64,000 bases of DNA from Candidatus Allofournierella merdavium. Its GTDB lineage: Bacteria > Bacillota > Clostridia > Oscillospirales > Ruminococcaceae. Both the position numbers and the translations under genes were made by a program. The stretch is from contig DWYI01000005.1 in NCBI GenBank assembly GCA_019118765.1, forward strand, positions 1 through 64,000, read 5' to 3'. Shown piece after piece: positions 9,575 to 16,701 of this stretch. Position 1 is the stretch's first letter, and each line of letters opens with the position of its first letter. The notes beneath the pieces were generated by a model, which did no database searches, was not told the origin of the DNA, and saw only the letters and a program-made list of their open reading frames with translations.

Positions 9575-10114
9575 CTATGAATTTTTCCGTGGGGCGCGGG
9601 GATCGGTGGAAAATCCCATTTTCCCCAGTGCCGGCAGCAAAGCGGCCAGGCTTGAACTGGTGACAAAGCCCATGCCAAGGCCGAAAATGATCATGATGGG
9701 GGCATAGGTAAGGGCCAGGGCGCTGCTGAGCAGGAAGCTGGCGGCGATCAGCTGGCCGATGTTGTGGCCCAGCGCGCCGCACACCGAAAGGATGAACCAG
9801 GTGGGGCGGCGGGGCAGCTTGTAGAGCGCCCACATCACCAGCAGCGAAACAAGGCCTCCGCTGAGGGACAGAAGCCCCGCCGTGACGCCGCGGGTCAGGC
9901 CCACAAAGAAGGCTTTGAGGAGGTTGAGGGTGAGCGCCTGGGGAAAGCCCATGAAGAACAGCGCGTACATGACCACGATGTTCGCCAGGCCGATCTTGAC
10001 GCCCGGAATGAGCCCCAACAGCGGCGTGATGGCGCTCTCCATGAAGGACAGCGCCATGGCCAGCGCGAACAGCAGGCCGGACAGCGCCACCTGGCGTGTT
10101 TTGTTGTTTCGCAT
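9575..10114 (-). CDS. Gx transporter family / HepS component I-like membrane protein
   Basis: A 179-aa protein with about five membrane segments, beginning MRNNKTRQVALSGLLFALAM. It has the LANIVVMYALFFMGF and GLTRGVTAGLLSLSGG segments typical of the family annotated as heptaprenyl diphosphate synthase component I or Gx transporter, which resembles ECF substrate-binding subunits. The start at 10114 follows AAAGGGAGAG. It is divergent from an FMN-binding lipoprotein gene, and this family often neighbours FMN-binding proteins and ApbE-type flavin transferases in other Firmicutes. Transport of a quinone or flavin precursor is inference. Confidence 0.75.
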   Translation of the reverse strand: MRNNKTRQVALSGLLFALAMALSFMESAITPLLGLIPGVKIGLANIVVMYALFFMGFPQALTLNLLKAFFVGLTRGVTAGLLSLSGGLVSLLVMWALYKLPRRPTWFILSVCGALGHNIGQLIAASFLLSSALALTYAPIMIIFGLGMGFVTSSSLAALLPALGKMGFSTDPRAPRKNS

Positions 10115-10199
10115 GGTGTTCTCTCCCTTTGTTGACAGCCTTTGACTGGTTATCAGTCTAAGCCGCTTTTTTTCATCTGTCAAGAAAAACGCGCCGGAT

Positions 10200-10228
10200 T
10201 TGACTTTGCGGGCGTTTTCTCTTATAAT
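10200..10228 (+). promoter_or_regulatory. promoter of the FMN-binding lipoprotein
   Basis: TTGACT (10200-10205), 17-nt spacer, TATAAT (10223-10228), about 50 nt before the start codon. Confidence 0.82.
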
Positions 10229-10277
10229 AGGTGCAAACGTGTCCCCCTGAAACGGGCGACGACACGGAGGTGATTCT

Positions 10278-10748
10278 ATGCGCCGCAGACATCTGGCAAC
10301 GGCGGTCTTTTGCATCCTTGCTGTGCTGCTGGCGGGGTGCGGCTACAAAGACGGTACATACAGCGCGGAATTTACAAATTTCGACAGCCTGGGCTACAAA
10401 GACCGGCTCCAGATCACCGTGACCGACGGCGTTATCACCGACGCCCAGTTCGACGGAGTGAACGAGGAGGGCGGTCTGAAAAGCGAGGACGAGGCCTATG
10501 CCGGCCGGATGCGCCCGCTGTGCGGCACCGACCCGGCCGGGATCCGGCAGTATTACAGCGAGGCTTTGACGGGGCTGAAGGACCCGAAGGACCTGGAGGT
10601 GGACGCCGTAAGCGGCGCGACGGTGTCGGCCCAGCATTTTGCGGCGCTCTGGCAGGCGCTGCAAACGCCCATGAAGAAGGGAGAGACCGACCCGGTGACG
10701 GTGGCGGATATCCCCGAATTTTCGCCCGCGGCAAGCACCGATGAATAA
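10278..10748 (+). CDS. FMN-binding domain lipoprotein
   Basis: A 156-aa protein with a lipoprotein signal (LAVLLAGC lipobox, Cys at about 21) and an FMN-binding domain. The flavinylation-type motif DAVSGATVS (about residues 109-117) has the Thr to which ApbE transferases attach FMN covalently. This is the domain of RnfG/NqrC subunits and of the flavin lipoproteins (PplA-like) used for extracellular electron transfer. It would sit on the outer membrane face and carry electrons. Monocistronic, with its own promoter, divergent from a Gx-type membrane protein. No ApbE gene is in the window, so the modification must rely on a distant gene if it occurs. Confidence 0.82.
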   Translation: MRRRHLATAVFCILAVLLAGCGYKDGTYSAEFTNFDSLGYKDRLQITVTDGVITDAQFDGVNEEGGLKSEDEAYAGRMRPLCGTDPAGIRQYYSEALTGLKDPKDLEVDAVSGATVSAQHFAALWQALQTPMKKGETDPVTVADIPEFSPAASTDE

Positions 10749-10782
10749 TGTGTTAAAATTTGGCACACACTTGCACTGAGAC

Positions 10783-10811
10783 TTGCAATCCCAAGGGATA
10801 TAGTATAGAAT
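10783..10811 (+). promoter_or_regulatory. promoter of the DUF4358 lipoprotein
   Basis: TTGCAA (10783-10788), 17-nt spacer, TAGAAT (10806-10811), 35 nt before the start codon. Confidence 0.7.
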
Positions 10812-10846
10812 TTTCGTAAGGTTTTTCAAAAAGGAGAGTACGACAA

Positions 10847-11329
10847 ATGAAAAAGATCGTTTCGCTGCTCATGGCAGTTCTGCTTTGCTCGTTTGCGCTG
10901 GCCGGCTGCGGCGGCGGGTCCGAGACCGCTTCTTACAACCTGTCCGATATCGTGGCCGCGGTGGAAAAGGTGAACCCGGTGAGCAATCCCCGGGACGTGG
11001 ACGACAACTTCATCCAGCTGGATATGCTCCTCACCCCTGACAACATCGCGGAATACGCCGGCAAGGTGAGCAACGACCAGGGCAACAGCGCGCTGATCGT
11101 GGCCATCAAGGCGGTGGAGGGCAAAGCCTCCGCCGTGCAGGAGGAGCTGAACGCCTACAAGACCAGCATCTCCACCGGCGGCCTGTACGCCGAATTCGCG
11201 GACATGGAGGCCATGGCCGCCGACGCCCGCATCGTTGTGAAGGGCGATTATCTGGTGATGGTGGTGGCCAACACCGAGGGTGCCGATTACGCCCAGATCG
11301 ACACGGCGCTGGACGAGGCGCTCAAGTAA
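10847..11329 (+). CDS. DUF4358-family lipoprotein
   Basis: A 160-aa exported protein: signal peptide with lipobox FALAGC, then a single small domain. The AEYAGKVSN and IVVKGDYLVMVVA segments resemble DUF4358 proteins common in gut clostridia; their function is unknown. It begins with ATG after GGAGAG, has its own promoter and is followed by an intrinsic terminator before the MBOAT gene. Confidence 0.72.
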   Translation: MKKIVSLLMAVLLCSFALAGCGGGSETASYNLSDIVAAVEKVNPVSNPRDVDDNFIQLDMLLTPDNIAEYAGKVSNDQGNSALIVAIKAVEGKASAVQEELNAYKTSISTGGLYAEFADMEAMAADARIVVKGDYLVMVVANTEGADYAQIDTALDEALK

Positions 11330-11349
11330 GGCGAACCGCGCTGAAAGAT

Positions 11350-11386
11350 AAGGCCGATACCTGCGTTTTCCAGGTACCGGCCTTTT
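11350..11386 (+). terminator. terminator after the DUF4358 gene
   Basis: A 14-bp stem (11350-11363 with 11371-11384) with one A-C mismatch, a 7-nt loop and a short TTTT. It ends about 22 nt before the acyltransferase start, so readthrough may feed the next operon. Confidence 0.75.
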
Positions 11387-11408
11387 GTGTGAAAGGGAGG
11401 GTCGTTTT

Positions 11409-12833
11409 TTGATCTTCAGCACGATACTGTTCTTGTTCCGCTTTCTGCCCATCACCCTGGCACTGTACTACATCGCGCCGCCCAGGCTGAAAAACCTGGC
11501 GCTGTTTGTGTGCAGCCTGGTGTTCTATTCCTGGGGCGAGGTCAAGTTCTTCCCCGTCATGGTGGTGCTCATCCTCATCAACTATATCTGCAGCCTTTTG
11601 ATGGAAAAGTTCGACGGCAGCGTGAAGGCGCGGCGGGTGCTGCTGGTGGCGTCCATCGTGGGCAGCCTGTCCATGCTGGTGTTCTTCAAATACACCAATT
11701 TCCTCATCGGCACCGTGAACAGCCTGTTCGGTCTGTCCATCGGGCTGATCGAGGCGGCCACCGTGCTGCCTTTGGGCATCAGCTTCTACACCTTCCAGAC
11801 CATGAGTTACTCCATCGACGTCTATCGCCGGGACGTGCCCGCCGAACACAACATCATCAACTTCGGTGCCTATGTGGTCATGTTCCCCCAGCTGATCGCC
11901 GGCCCCATCGTGAAATACCGGGACGTGGCCGCTCAGCTGCATGTGTACAAAAACCGGTACAGCCTTTCCCAGATCCAGGACGGCATCTGCCTGTTCGTGT
12001 TCGGCCTGGCAAAAAAGGTGCTGCTGGCGGACATGATCAGCCAGCTTTGGTATGACATCATCGGCCAGTGGTCCGGCGGGACGCTGGATATTGCGGGCAT
12101 CGGTCTGGAAAACGCCAGCACGCCCCTGGCGTGGCTGGGTCTTCTGGCCTACAGCCTGCAGCTCTACTTCGACTTCTCCGGCTACTCTCTCATGGGCATC
12201 GGCATGGGCAAGATGCTGGGCTTCGACTTCCCCATGAACTTCAACCTGCCCTATATCGCGTCCAGCATCACCGACTTTTGGCGCCGGTGGCACATCACCC
12301 TCTCCAGCTGGTTCAAGGAGTATGTGTATATCCCGCTGGGCGGCAACCGCCGCGGCATCAAGCGCCAGATCTTCAACATGTTCGTGGTGTGGGCCCTCAC
12401 CGGCATCTGGCACGGCGCGGACTGGAACTTTGTGCTCTGGGGCATCTACTACTTTGTGCTGCTCACCATCGAAAAGGTCTTTCTGCTGGATAAGCTGAAA
12501 AAGGGCAAGGTGTGGCCCCACATTTACACCCTGTTCCTGGTGGCCGTTGGCTGGGCGCTGTTCGTGGGCAACGAGAGCGGCGTGGGCCTGTCGCTGCTGT
12601 TCCAGAAGCTGTTCATCCCCAGCGGCGGCGTGGGCTGTCTGTACTTCCTGCGCAACTACGGCGTGCTGCTGGCGGTGTGCATCGCCTGCTGCACTCCCCT
12701 GCCGCTGAAGATCTACGACCGGATCAAGGACAACACCTTCCTGCGCATCGCGCTGGTGGGGCTGCTGCTGGTGTTGTGCATCGCGTATATCGTGGCGTCC
12801 ACCAACACGCCGTTCCTCTATTTCCGTTTCTGA
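11409..12833 (+). CDS. MBOAT family membrane O-acyltransferase (AlgI/DltB-like)
   Basis: A 474-aa multi-spanning enzyme that moves acyl groups across the membrane onto an extracellular polymer. The core has FPQLIAGPIVKY, the FWRRWHITLSSWFKEYVYIPLGGNR block, and the catalytic-His motif WHGADWNF (His about 335). The start is taken as TTG 11409, placed 7 nt after GGAGGG; an upstream in-frame GTG lacks a ribosome site. It lies 15 nt before a DHHW-family gene, the usual extracytoplasmic partner, as in alginate (AlgI with AlgJ/AlgX) and wall-polymer acetylation systems. The polymer is unknown, as no polysaccharide synthesis genes are adjacent. Confidence 0.92.
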   Translation: MIFSTILFLFRFLPITLALYYIAPPRLKNLALFVCSLVFYSWGEVKFFPVMVVLILINYICSLLMEKFDGSVKARRVLLVASIVGSLSMLVFFKYTNFLIGTVNSLFGLSIGLIEAATVLPLGISFYTFQTMSYSIDVYRRDVPAEHNIINFGAYVVMFPQLIAGPIVKYRDVAAQLHVYKNRYSLSQIQDGICLFVFGLAKKVLLADMISQLWYDIIGQWSGGTLDIAGIGLENASTPLAWLGLLAYSLQLYFDFSGYSLMGIGMGKMLGFDFPMNFNLPYIASSITDFWRRWHITLSSWFKEYVYIPLGGNRRGIKRQIFNMFVVWALTGIWHGADWNFVLWGIYYFVLLTIEKVFLLDKLKKGKVWPHIYTLFLVAVGWALFVGNESGVGLSLLFQKLFIPSGGVGCLYFLRNYGVLLAVCIACCTPLPLKIYDRIKDNTFLRIALVGLLLVLCIAYIVASTNTPFLYFRF

Positions 12834-12848
12834 GGGGGTGCGAGAGAT

Positions 12849-14021
12849 ATGAAGGAAAAATGGAATGAACTGAAAAAGTATCCCCTGCTGGTGCTGTTTT
12901 TTGTGTTCCTGTTCGGGTTTATGTTTCTGGACATGGCCTGGCCGAAGCGGGAATACAGCGACCTGGAGCGCCGTGATCTGGCCCAGGTGCCGGAGTTCAG
13001 CCTGACGAAACTGTTTGAAAACGTCTGGACCAGCGAGTATGACACCTACACCAAGGATCAGGTGGTGGGCCGGGACATGTGGCTGCGGCTGCAAAGCCGC
13101 AGCGAGAGCCTCGTGTTCCAGAAGGAGGAGATCGGCGGTGCACTGCTGGGCGACGACGAGATGCTCTTCACCCAGACGCTGGCCCTCAAGCCCTCTGAGG
13201 AGCGCATTTTGAAGGGCAACATCCAGCAGTCTTCCCTCTTTGCCCAGCGCTACCCGGGCAAGGTGACCCTGCTGCTTACCCCCTCCTCCAGCCTCATCTA
13301 TGCCGACAAGCTGCCCGCGAACGCCCCGCTGCTGGACGAAAACGCGCTGCTGGATACCATCTTTGAAATGCACGAGGGCGCCAACTGCCTGGACCTGCGG
13401 GATGCCTTCAGCGCCGCCGCGGCTGACACACAGCTGTACTACAAAACCGACCACCACTGGACCACCGACGGCGGCGCCTATCTGGCCTACCAGGAATACT
13501 GCCGCAGCCTGGGCCTTACCCCCATGGAGGTGAGCGCCGAGGATTTCGGGCAGGTGCCGGACTTCTGGGGCACCACCTACTCCAAGTGCCTGCGGTGGGA
13601 CCAGACGCCGGACACCATCGCCTATCTTGATACTCCCGTGCAAATGACGGTGTGGAAGACCGACGCCCGGGGCGAGGCCACCGAGCCGCTGTTCACCAGC
13701 GGCCTGTACGAGATGGAAAAGGCCGAGACCGGTGACAAGTACGCCCTGTTCCTCTACGGCAACCAGGCCTACACCACCATCCAGGGCACCGGCGAAGGCC
13801 GGCTGCTGGTGGTGAAGGACAGTTACGCCAACTGCTTCGTTCCCTATCTCACCGAGAACTACGCCGAGATCTGTGTGGTCGATCCCCGCAGCTACCGCAA
13901 CAGCATCGACGCGCTGATGCAGCGGGAACAGTTCGACCAGGTGCTGCTGCTGTTCAGCTTCCAGACCTATTCCACCACCAACATCGCCAGCTACCTGGCC
14001 GCCTCGGCCACCGCCGGCTGA
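12849..14021 (+). CDS. DHHW family protein, partner of the MBOAT acyltransferase
   Basis: A 390-aa protein with a single N-terminal membrane anchor (about residues 11-28) and an extracellular SGNH/AlgX-like domain. The hallmark TDHHWTTDGGAYLAY has its DHHW at about 201-204, and LVVKDSYAN further on resembles the serine-bearing block I of this fold. By analogy with AlgJ/AlgX it would take the acyl group from the MBOAT enzyme and place it on a surface polymer. Operon partner of the preceding gene; an intrinsic terminator follows. Confidence 0.88.
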   Translation: MKEKWNELKKYPLLVLFFVFLFGFMFLDMAWPKREYSDLERRDLAQVPEFSLTKLFENVWTSEYDTYTKDQVVGRDMWLRLQSRSESLVFQKEEIGGALLGDDEMLFTQTLALKPSEERILKGNIQQSSLFAQRYPGKVTLLLTPSSSLIYADKLPANAPLLDENALLDTIFEMHEGANCLDLRDAFSAAAADTQLYYKTDHHWTTDGGAYLAYQEYCRSLGLTPMEVSAEDFGQVPDFWGTTYSKCLRWDQTPDTIAYLDTPVQMTVWKTDARGEATEPLFTSGLYEMEKAETGDKYALFLYGNQAYTTIQGTGEGRLLVVKDSYANCFVPYLTENYAEICVVDPRSYRNSIDALMQREQFDQVLLLFSFQTYSTTNIASYLAASATAG

Positions 14022-14032
14022 AACACTTTTGA

Positions 14033-14064
14033 GGCTCCCGCGCCATCGCGCGGGGGCCTTTTTT
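14033..14064 (+). terminator. terminator of the MBOAT-DHHW operon
   Basis: An 11-bp GC-rich stem (14033-14043 with 14048-14058, one G-U) with a CATC loop and a run of six T. Confidence 0.88.
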
Positions 14065-14083
14065 GTTGCCGCGGGCCCCACTT

Positions 14084-14137
14084 TTTACGGACATTTTACA
14101 TTGCGGGGTGGGAAAACAGCCGCAAATGTTTTATACT
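14084..14137 (+). promoter_or_regulatory. candidate Pho-box direct repeats and -10 of the response-regulator operon
   Basis: TTTACG (14084) and TTTACA (14095) are direct repeats spaced 11 bp apart, the layout of Gram-positive PhoP boxes. They lie upstream of a TATACT -10 (14132-14137) that lacks a good -35 (TGGGAA at the expected place). A weak -35 with activator repeats suggests autoregulation. The match is short and unproven. Confidence 0.4.
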
Positions 14138-14187
14138 GGAAGCGGATAAAATCGCCCGGTCCCGCCGCAGCGCCCCGCCCGCCTTTC

Positions 14188-14197
14188 GGGGGGGGGG
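14188..14197 (+). repeat. G10 homopolymer tract in the response-regulator leader
   Basis: Ten consecutive G between the -10 and the ribosome site of the response-regulator gene. It is non-coding, so length changes would alter the leader, not the protein. Confidence 0.9.
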
Positions 14198-14236
14198 CAC
14201 AGTGCGGCACCGCACCGGGTTTGAAGGGAGAACATC

Positions 14237-14920
14237 ATGTCGGTGATCTACGTTTTGGAGGACGACAACAGCATCCGCGAACTTGTGGTGTACACGCTGA
14301 ACCACTCCGGCCATGAGGCCCAGGGCTTCGGTCTGCCCAGCCAGTTCTGGGCGCAGATGGCCAAGGCCGCGCCCGATCTGCTTTTGCTGGACATCATGCT
14401 GCCCGAACAGGACGGCATTGAGATCCTCAAGCAGCTGCGGGCAGAGCCCGCCACCCGCAAGCTGCCGGTGATCATGCTCACCGCCAAAGGCAGCGAATAC
14501 GACCGGGTGCTGGGGCTGGACAGCGGCGCCGACGATTATATCCCCAAGCCCTTCGGCATGATGGAACTGGTGGCGCGGGTCAACGCGCTGCTGCGCCGCA
14601 CGGCCCCCGGCGAACAGGCCGTGGAATACAAGGCCGCGGGCCTGACCGTCTGTCCCGCCCGCCACCAGGTGCTGGCGAACGGCAAGCCGGTCACCCTGAC
14701 ACACAAGGAATTTGAACTGCTGAGTCTGTTGATCCAGTCTCCCGGCATCGTGTTCACCCGTGAGCAGCTGCTGCGGGAGGTGTGGGGCTACACCTTTGAC
14801 GCCGAAAGCCGCACGCTGGATGTGCATGTGCGCACCCTGCGTCAGAAGTTGGGCGAGTGCGGCAGCTGCATCGAGACGGTGCGCGGCTCCGGCTACCGCA
14901 TCCGGGAGAACGACCAATGA
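14237..14920 (+). CDS. OmpR/PhoB-family response regulator
   Basis: A 227-aa transcription factor. The receiver domain has acidic EDD (8-10), phospho-acceptor Asp 52 in LLLDIMLP, a conserved Thr (LTAKG) and Lys (PKPFG). A winged-helix DNA-binding domain occupies about residues 130-222, with TREQLLREVWGY and RTLDVHVRTLRQKL. It overlaps the downstream kinase by ATGA, so they form a pair. Sequence and kinase architecture resemble PhoP/PhoB-PhoR; no phosphate transport genes are near, so the phosphate role is inference supported only by possible Pho-box repeats. Confidence 0.93.
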   Translation: MSVIYVLEDDNSIRELVVYTLNHSGHEAQGFGLPSQFWAQMAKAAPDLLLLDIMLPEQDGIEILKQLRAEPATRKLPVIMLTAKGSEYDRVLGLDSGADDYIPKPFGMMELVARVNALLRRTAPGEQAVEYKAAGLTVCPARHQVLANGKPVTLTHKEFELLSLLIQSPGIVFTREQLLREVWGYTFDAESRTLDVHVRTLRQKLGECGSCIETVRGSGYRIRENDQ

Positions 14921-16587
14921 GCAAACGGATCTTCCAGGCGATGATGGCCGTCACCCTCACCACCCTTGTGGTGTGCATGGTCCTGTTTGTCGCCATCCTG
15001 TTCCCCTATTTTGAGACGCAGCTGTCCAACGAACTGATGAACGAACTGGCCTATCTTGTTCCCAACGTGGAGCAGGAGGGCGTGGGCTATCTGGAACAGC
15101 TGCCCCAGGGCCAGAACCGCCTGACCCTGATCGACGCCGACGGCACCGTGCTCTTTGACAGCAAATCCGACCCGGCCCGGATGGAAAACCACGCCGACCG
15201 GCAGGAGGTGCAGCAAGCCATGGCGAGCGGCACGGGCCAGAGCAGCCGCTACTCCGAAACGCTGGCCAAAAAGACCATCAACTGCGCCATGCGGCTCTCC
15301 GACGGCCAGGTGCTGCGCATCTCCAGCACCCAATATTCCAGCATGGCCCTTCTGGTGAGCCTCACCCAGCCGCTGTTCCTGGTGCTGATCTTCGCGGCGC
15401 TCATCGCGGTGACCATCGCCTACAAGCTGAGCCAGCGGCTGACAAAACCGCTGAACGAGATCGATCTGGAACACCCGCATGTGAATCAGGCTCCCTACGA
15501 GGAACTCAAGCCCCTGCTGCGCCGCCTGCATCATCAGAACCACCAAATCAAGGAGCAGATCCAACAGCTGCAGGCGCAAAAGCGCCAGTTCACCGCCATC
15601 ACCGACAATATGCGGGAAGGATTTCTGGTGCTGGACGCCGACGGCCTGGTGCTCTCCTACAATTCCAGCGCCACCCGCCTGCTGCAGCCGGAAAAGCCGC
15701 TGGACGGGCACAACATCCGTGACCTGACCGACCAGCCGGACTTTCTGGAAGGGCTGCGCAGCGCGCAGGAGGGCGAACATGTGGAGTGCCTTGTGCCGCT
15801 GCACGGGCGGGTGTGCCAGCTGCTCGCGAACCCGGTCTATCAGGAGAGCACGCTCACCGGCATCGTGCTGGTGCTGCTGGACGTGACCGAACAGCAGCAG
15901 CGGGAGGGTCTGCGCCGGGAATTCAGCGCCAACGTGTCCCACGAGCTGAAAACGCCCCTGACCTCCATCGCCGGCATCGCCGAGATCATGAAGAACGGCA
16001 TGATCGACCCGGCGGACGTGCCCCACTTTGCCGGCAAGATCTACGATGAATCCCAGCGATTGATCCAGCTGGTGCGGGACATCATCCGCATCTCCCAGCT
16101 GGACGAAAACAATGTTCCCGACACGCCAGTGCCGGTGGAACTGAAGGAGTGCGCCGCCCGCACCCTCGCCCGGCTGGAAAGCGCCGCCGAGGCTGCCCAT
16201 GTGACCCTGCGGCTGGAAGGTGGAGAGGCCACCATCCAGGCGGTGCCGGCCATCCTGAACGAAATGGTGTACAACCTGTGCGAGAACGCGGTGAAGTACA
16301 ACCGGCCCGGCGGCAGCGTCACCGTGACGGTCAGGTCCGACGCCAGCCATGCCATCCTGCAGGTGGCGGACACCGGCATCGGCATCGCGCCCGAGCATCA
16401 AAGCCGGGTGTTTGAACGGTTCTACCGGGTGGACAAGAGCCACTCCAAGGAGATCGGCGGCACCGGGCTGGGCCTGTCCATCGTCAAGCACGGCGCTGCC
16501 TTCCACCACGCCCAGGTGGAACTGGAAAGCGCCCTGGGCAAGGGCACCACCATCCGCCTGATCTTTCCCAAGCACGCCGCGCTGTGA
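14917..16587 (+). CDS. PhoR/WalK-like sensor histidine kinase with PAS domain
   Basis: A 556-aa membrane kinase. TM1 is at about residues 7-30, followed by an extracytoplasmic sensor of about 110 residues, TM2 (about 143-168), a coiled linker, and a PAS domain (about 225-325). HisKA follows with phospho-acceptor His about 342 in FSANVSHELKTPLTSI, then HATPase with N-box CENAVKYN and G-boxes DTGIGI and GTGLGLSI. The start ATG overlaps the regulator's stop. The TM-Cache-like-TM-PAS-kinase layout is that of PhoR/PnpS. Last gene of the operon, followed by a terminator. Confidence 0.93.
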   Translation: MSKRIFQAMMAVTLTTLVVCMVLFVAILFPYFETQLSNELMNELAYLVPNVEQEGVGYLEQLPQGQNRLTLIDADGTVLFDSKSDPARMENHADRQEVQQAMASGTGQSSRYSETLAKKTINCAMRLSDGQVLRISSTQYSSMALLVSLTQPLFLVLIFAALIAVTIAYKLSQRLTKPLNEIDLEHPHVNQAPYEELKPLLRRLHHQNHQIKEQIQQLQAQKRQFTAITDNMREGFLVLDADGLVLSYNSSATRLLQPEKPLDGHNIRDLTDQPDFLEGLRSAQEGEHVECLVPLHGRVCQLLANPVYQESTLTGIVLVLLDVTEQQQREGLRREFSANVSHELKTPLTSIAGIAEIMKNGMIDPADVPHFAGKIYDESQRLIQLVRDIIRISQLDENNVPDTPVPVELKECAARTLARLESAAEAAHVTLRLEGGEATIQAVPAILNEMVYNLCENAVKYNRPGGSVTVTVRSDASHAILQVADTGIGIAPEHQSRVFERFYRVDKSHSKEIGGTGLGLSIVKHGAAFHHAQVELESALGKGTTIRLIFPKHAAL

Positions 16588-16607
16588 CATTCGAAGGCAA
16601 CGTTGAA

Positions 16608-16655
16608 CGAAAGCGCCCCCTGGCAAGTCGATCAGCTTGTCAGGGGGCGCTTTCG
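16608..16655. terminator. bidirectional terminator between the kinase and ABC-F genes
   Basis: A 15-bp perfect outer stem (16608-16622 with 16641-16655), extended by 5 more pairs with one G-U. It serves the two convergent genes. Confidence 0.82.
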
Positions 16656-16701
16656 CGTTTGTATTGCGGAAAAGGGCCTGCCGGCTTGGCCGGGGCATGG
16701 C

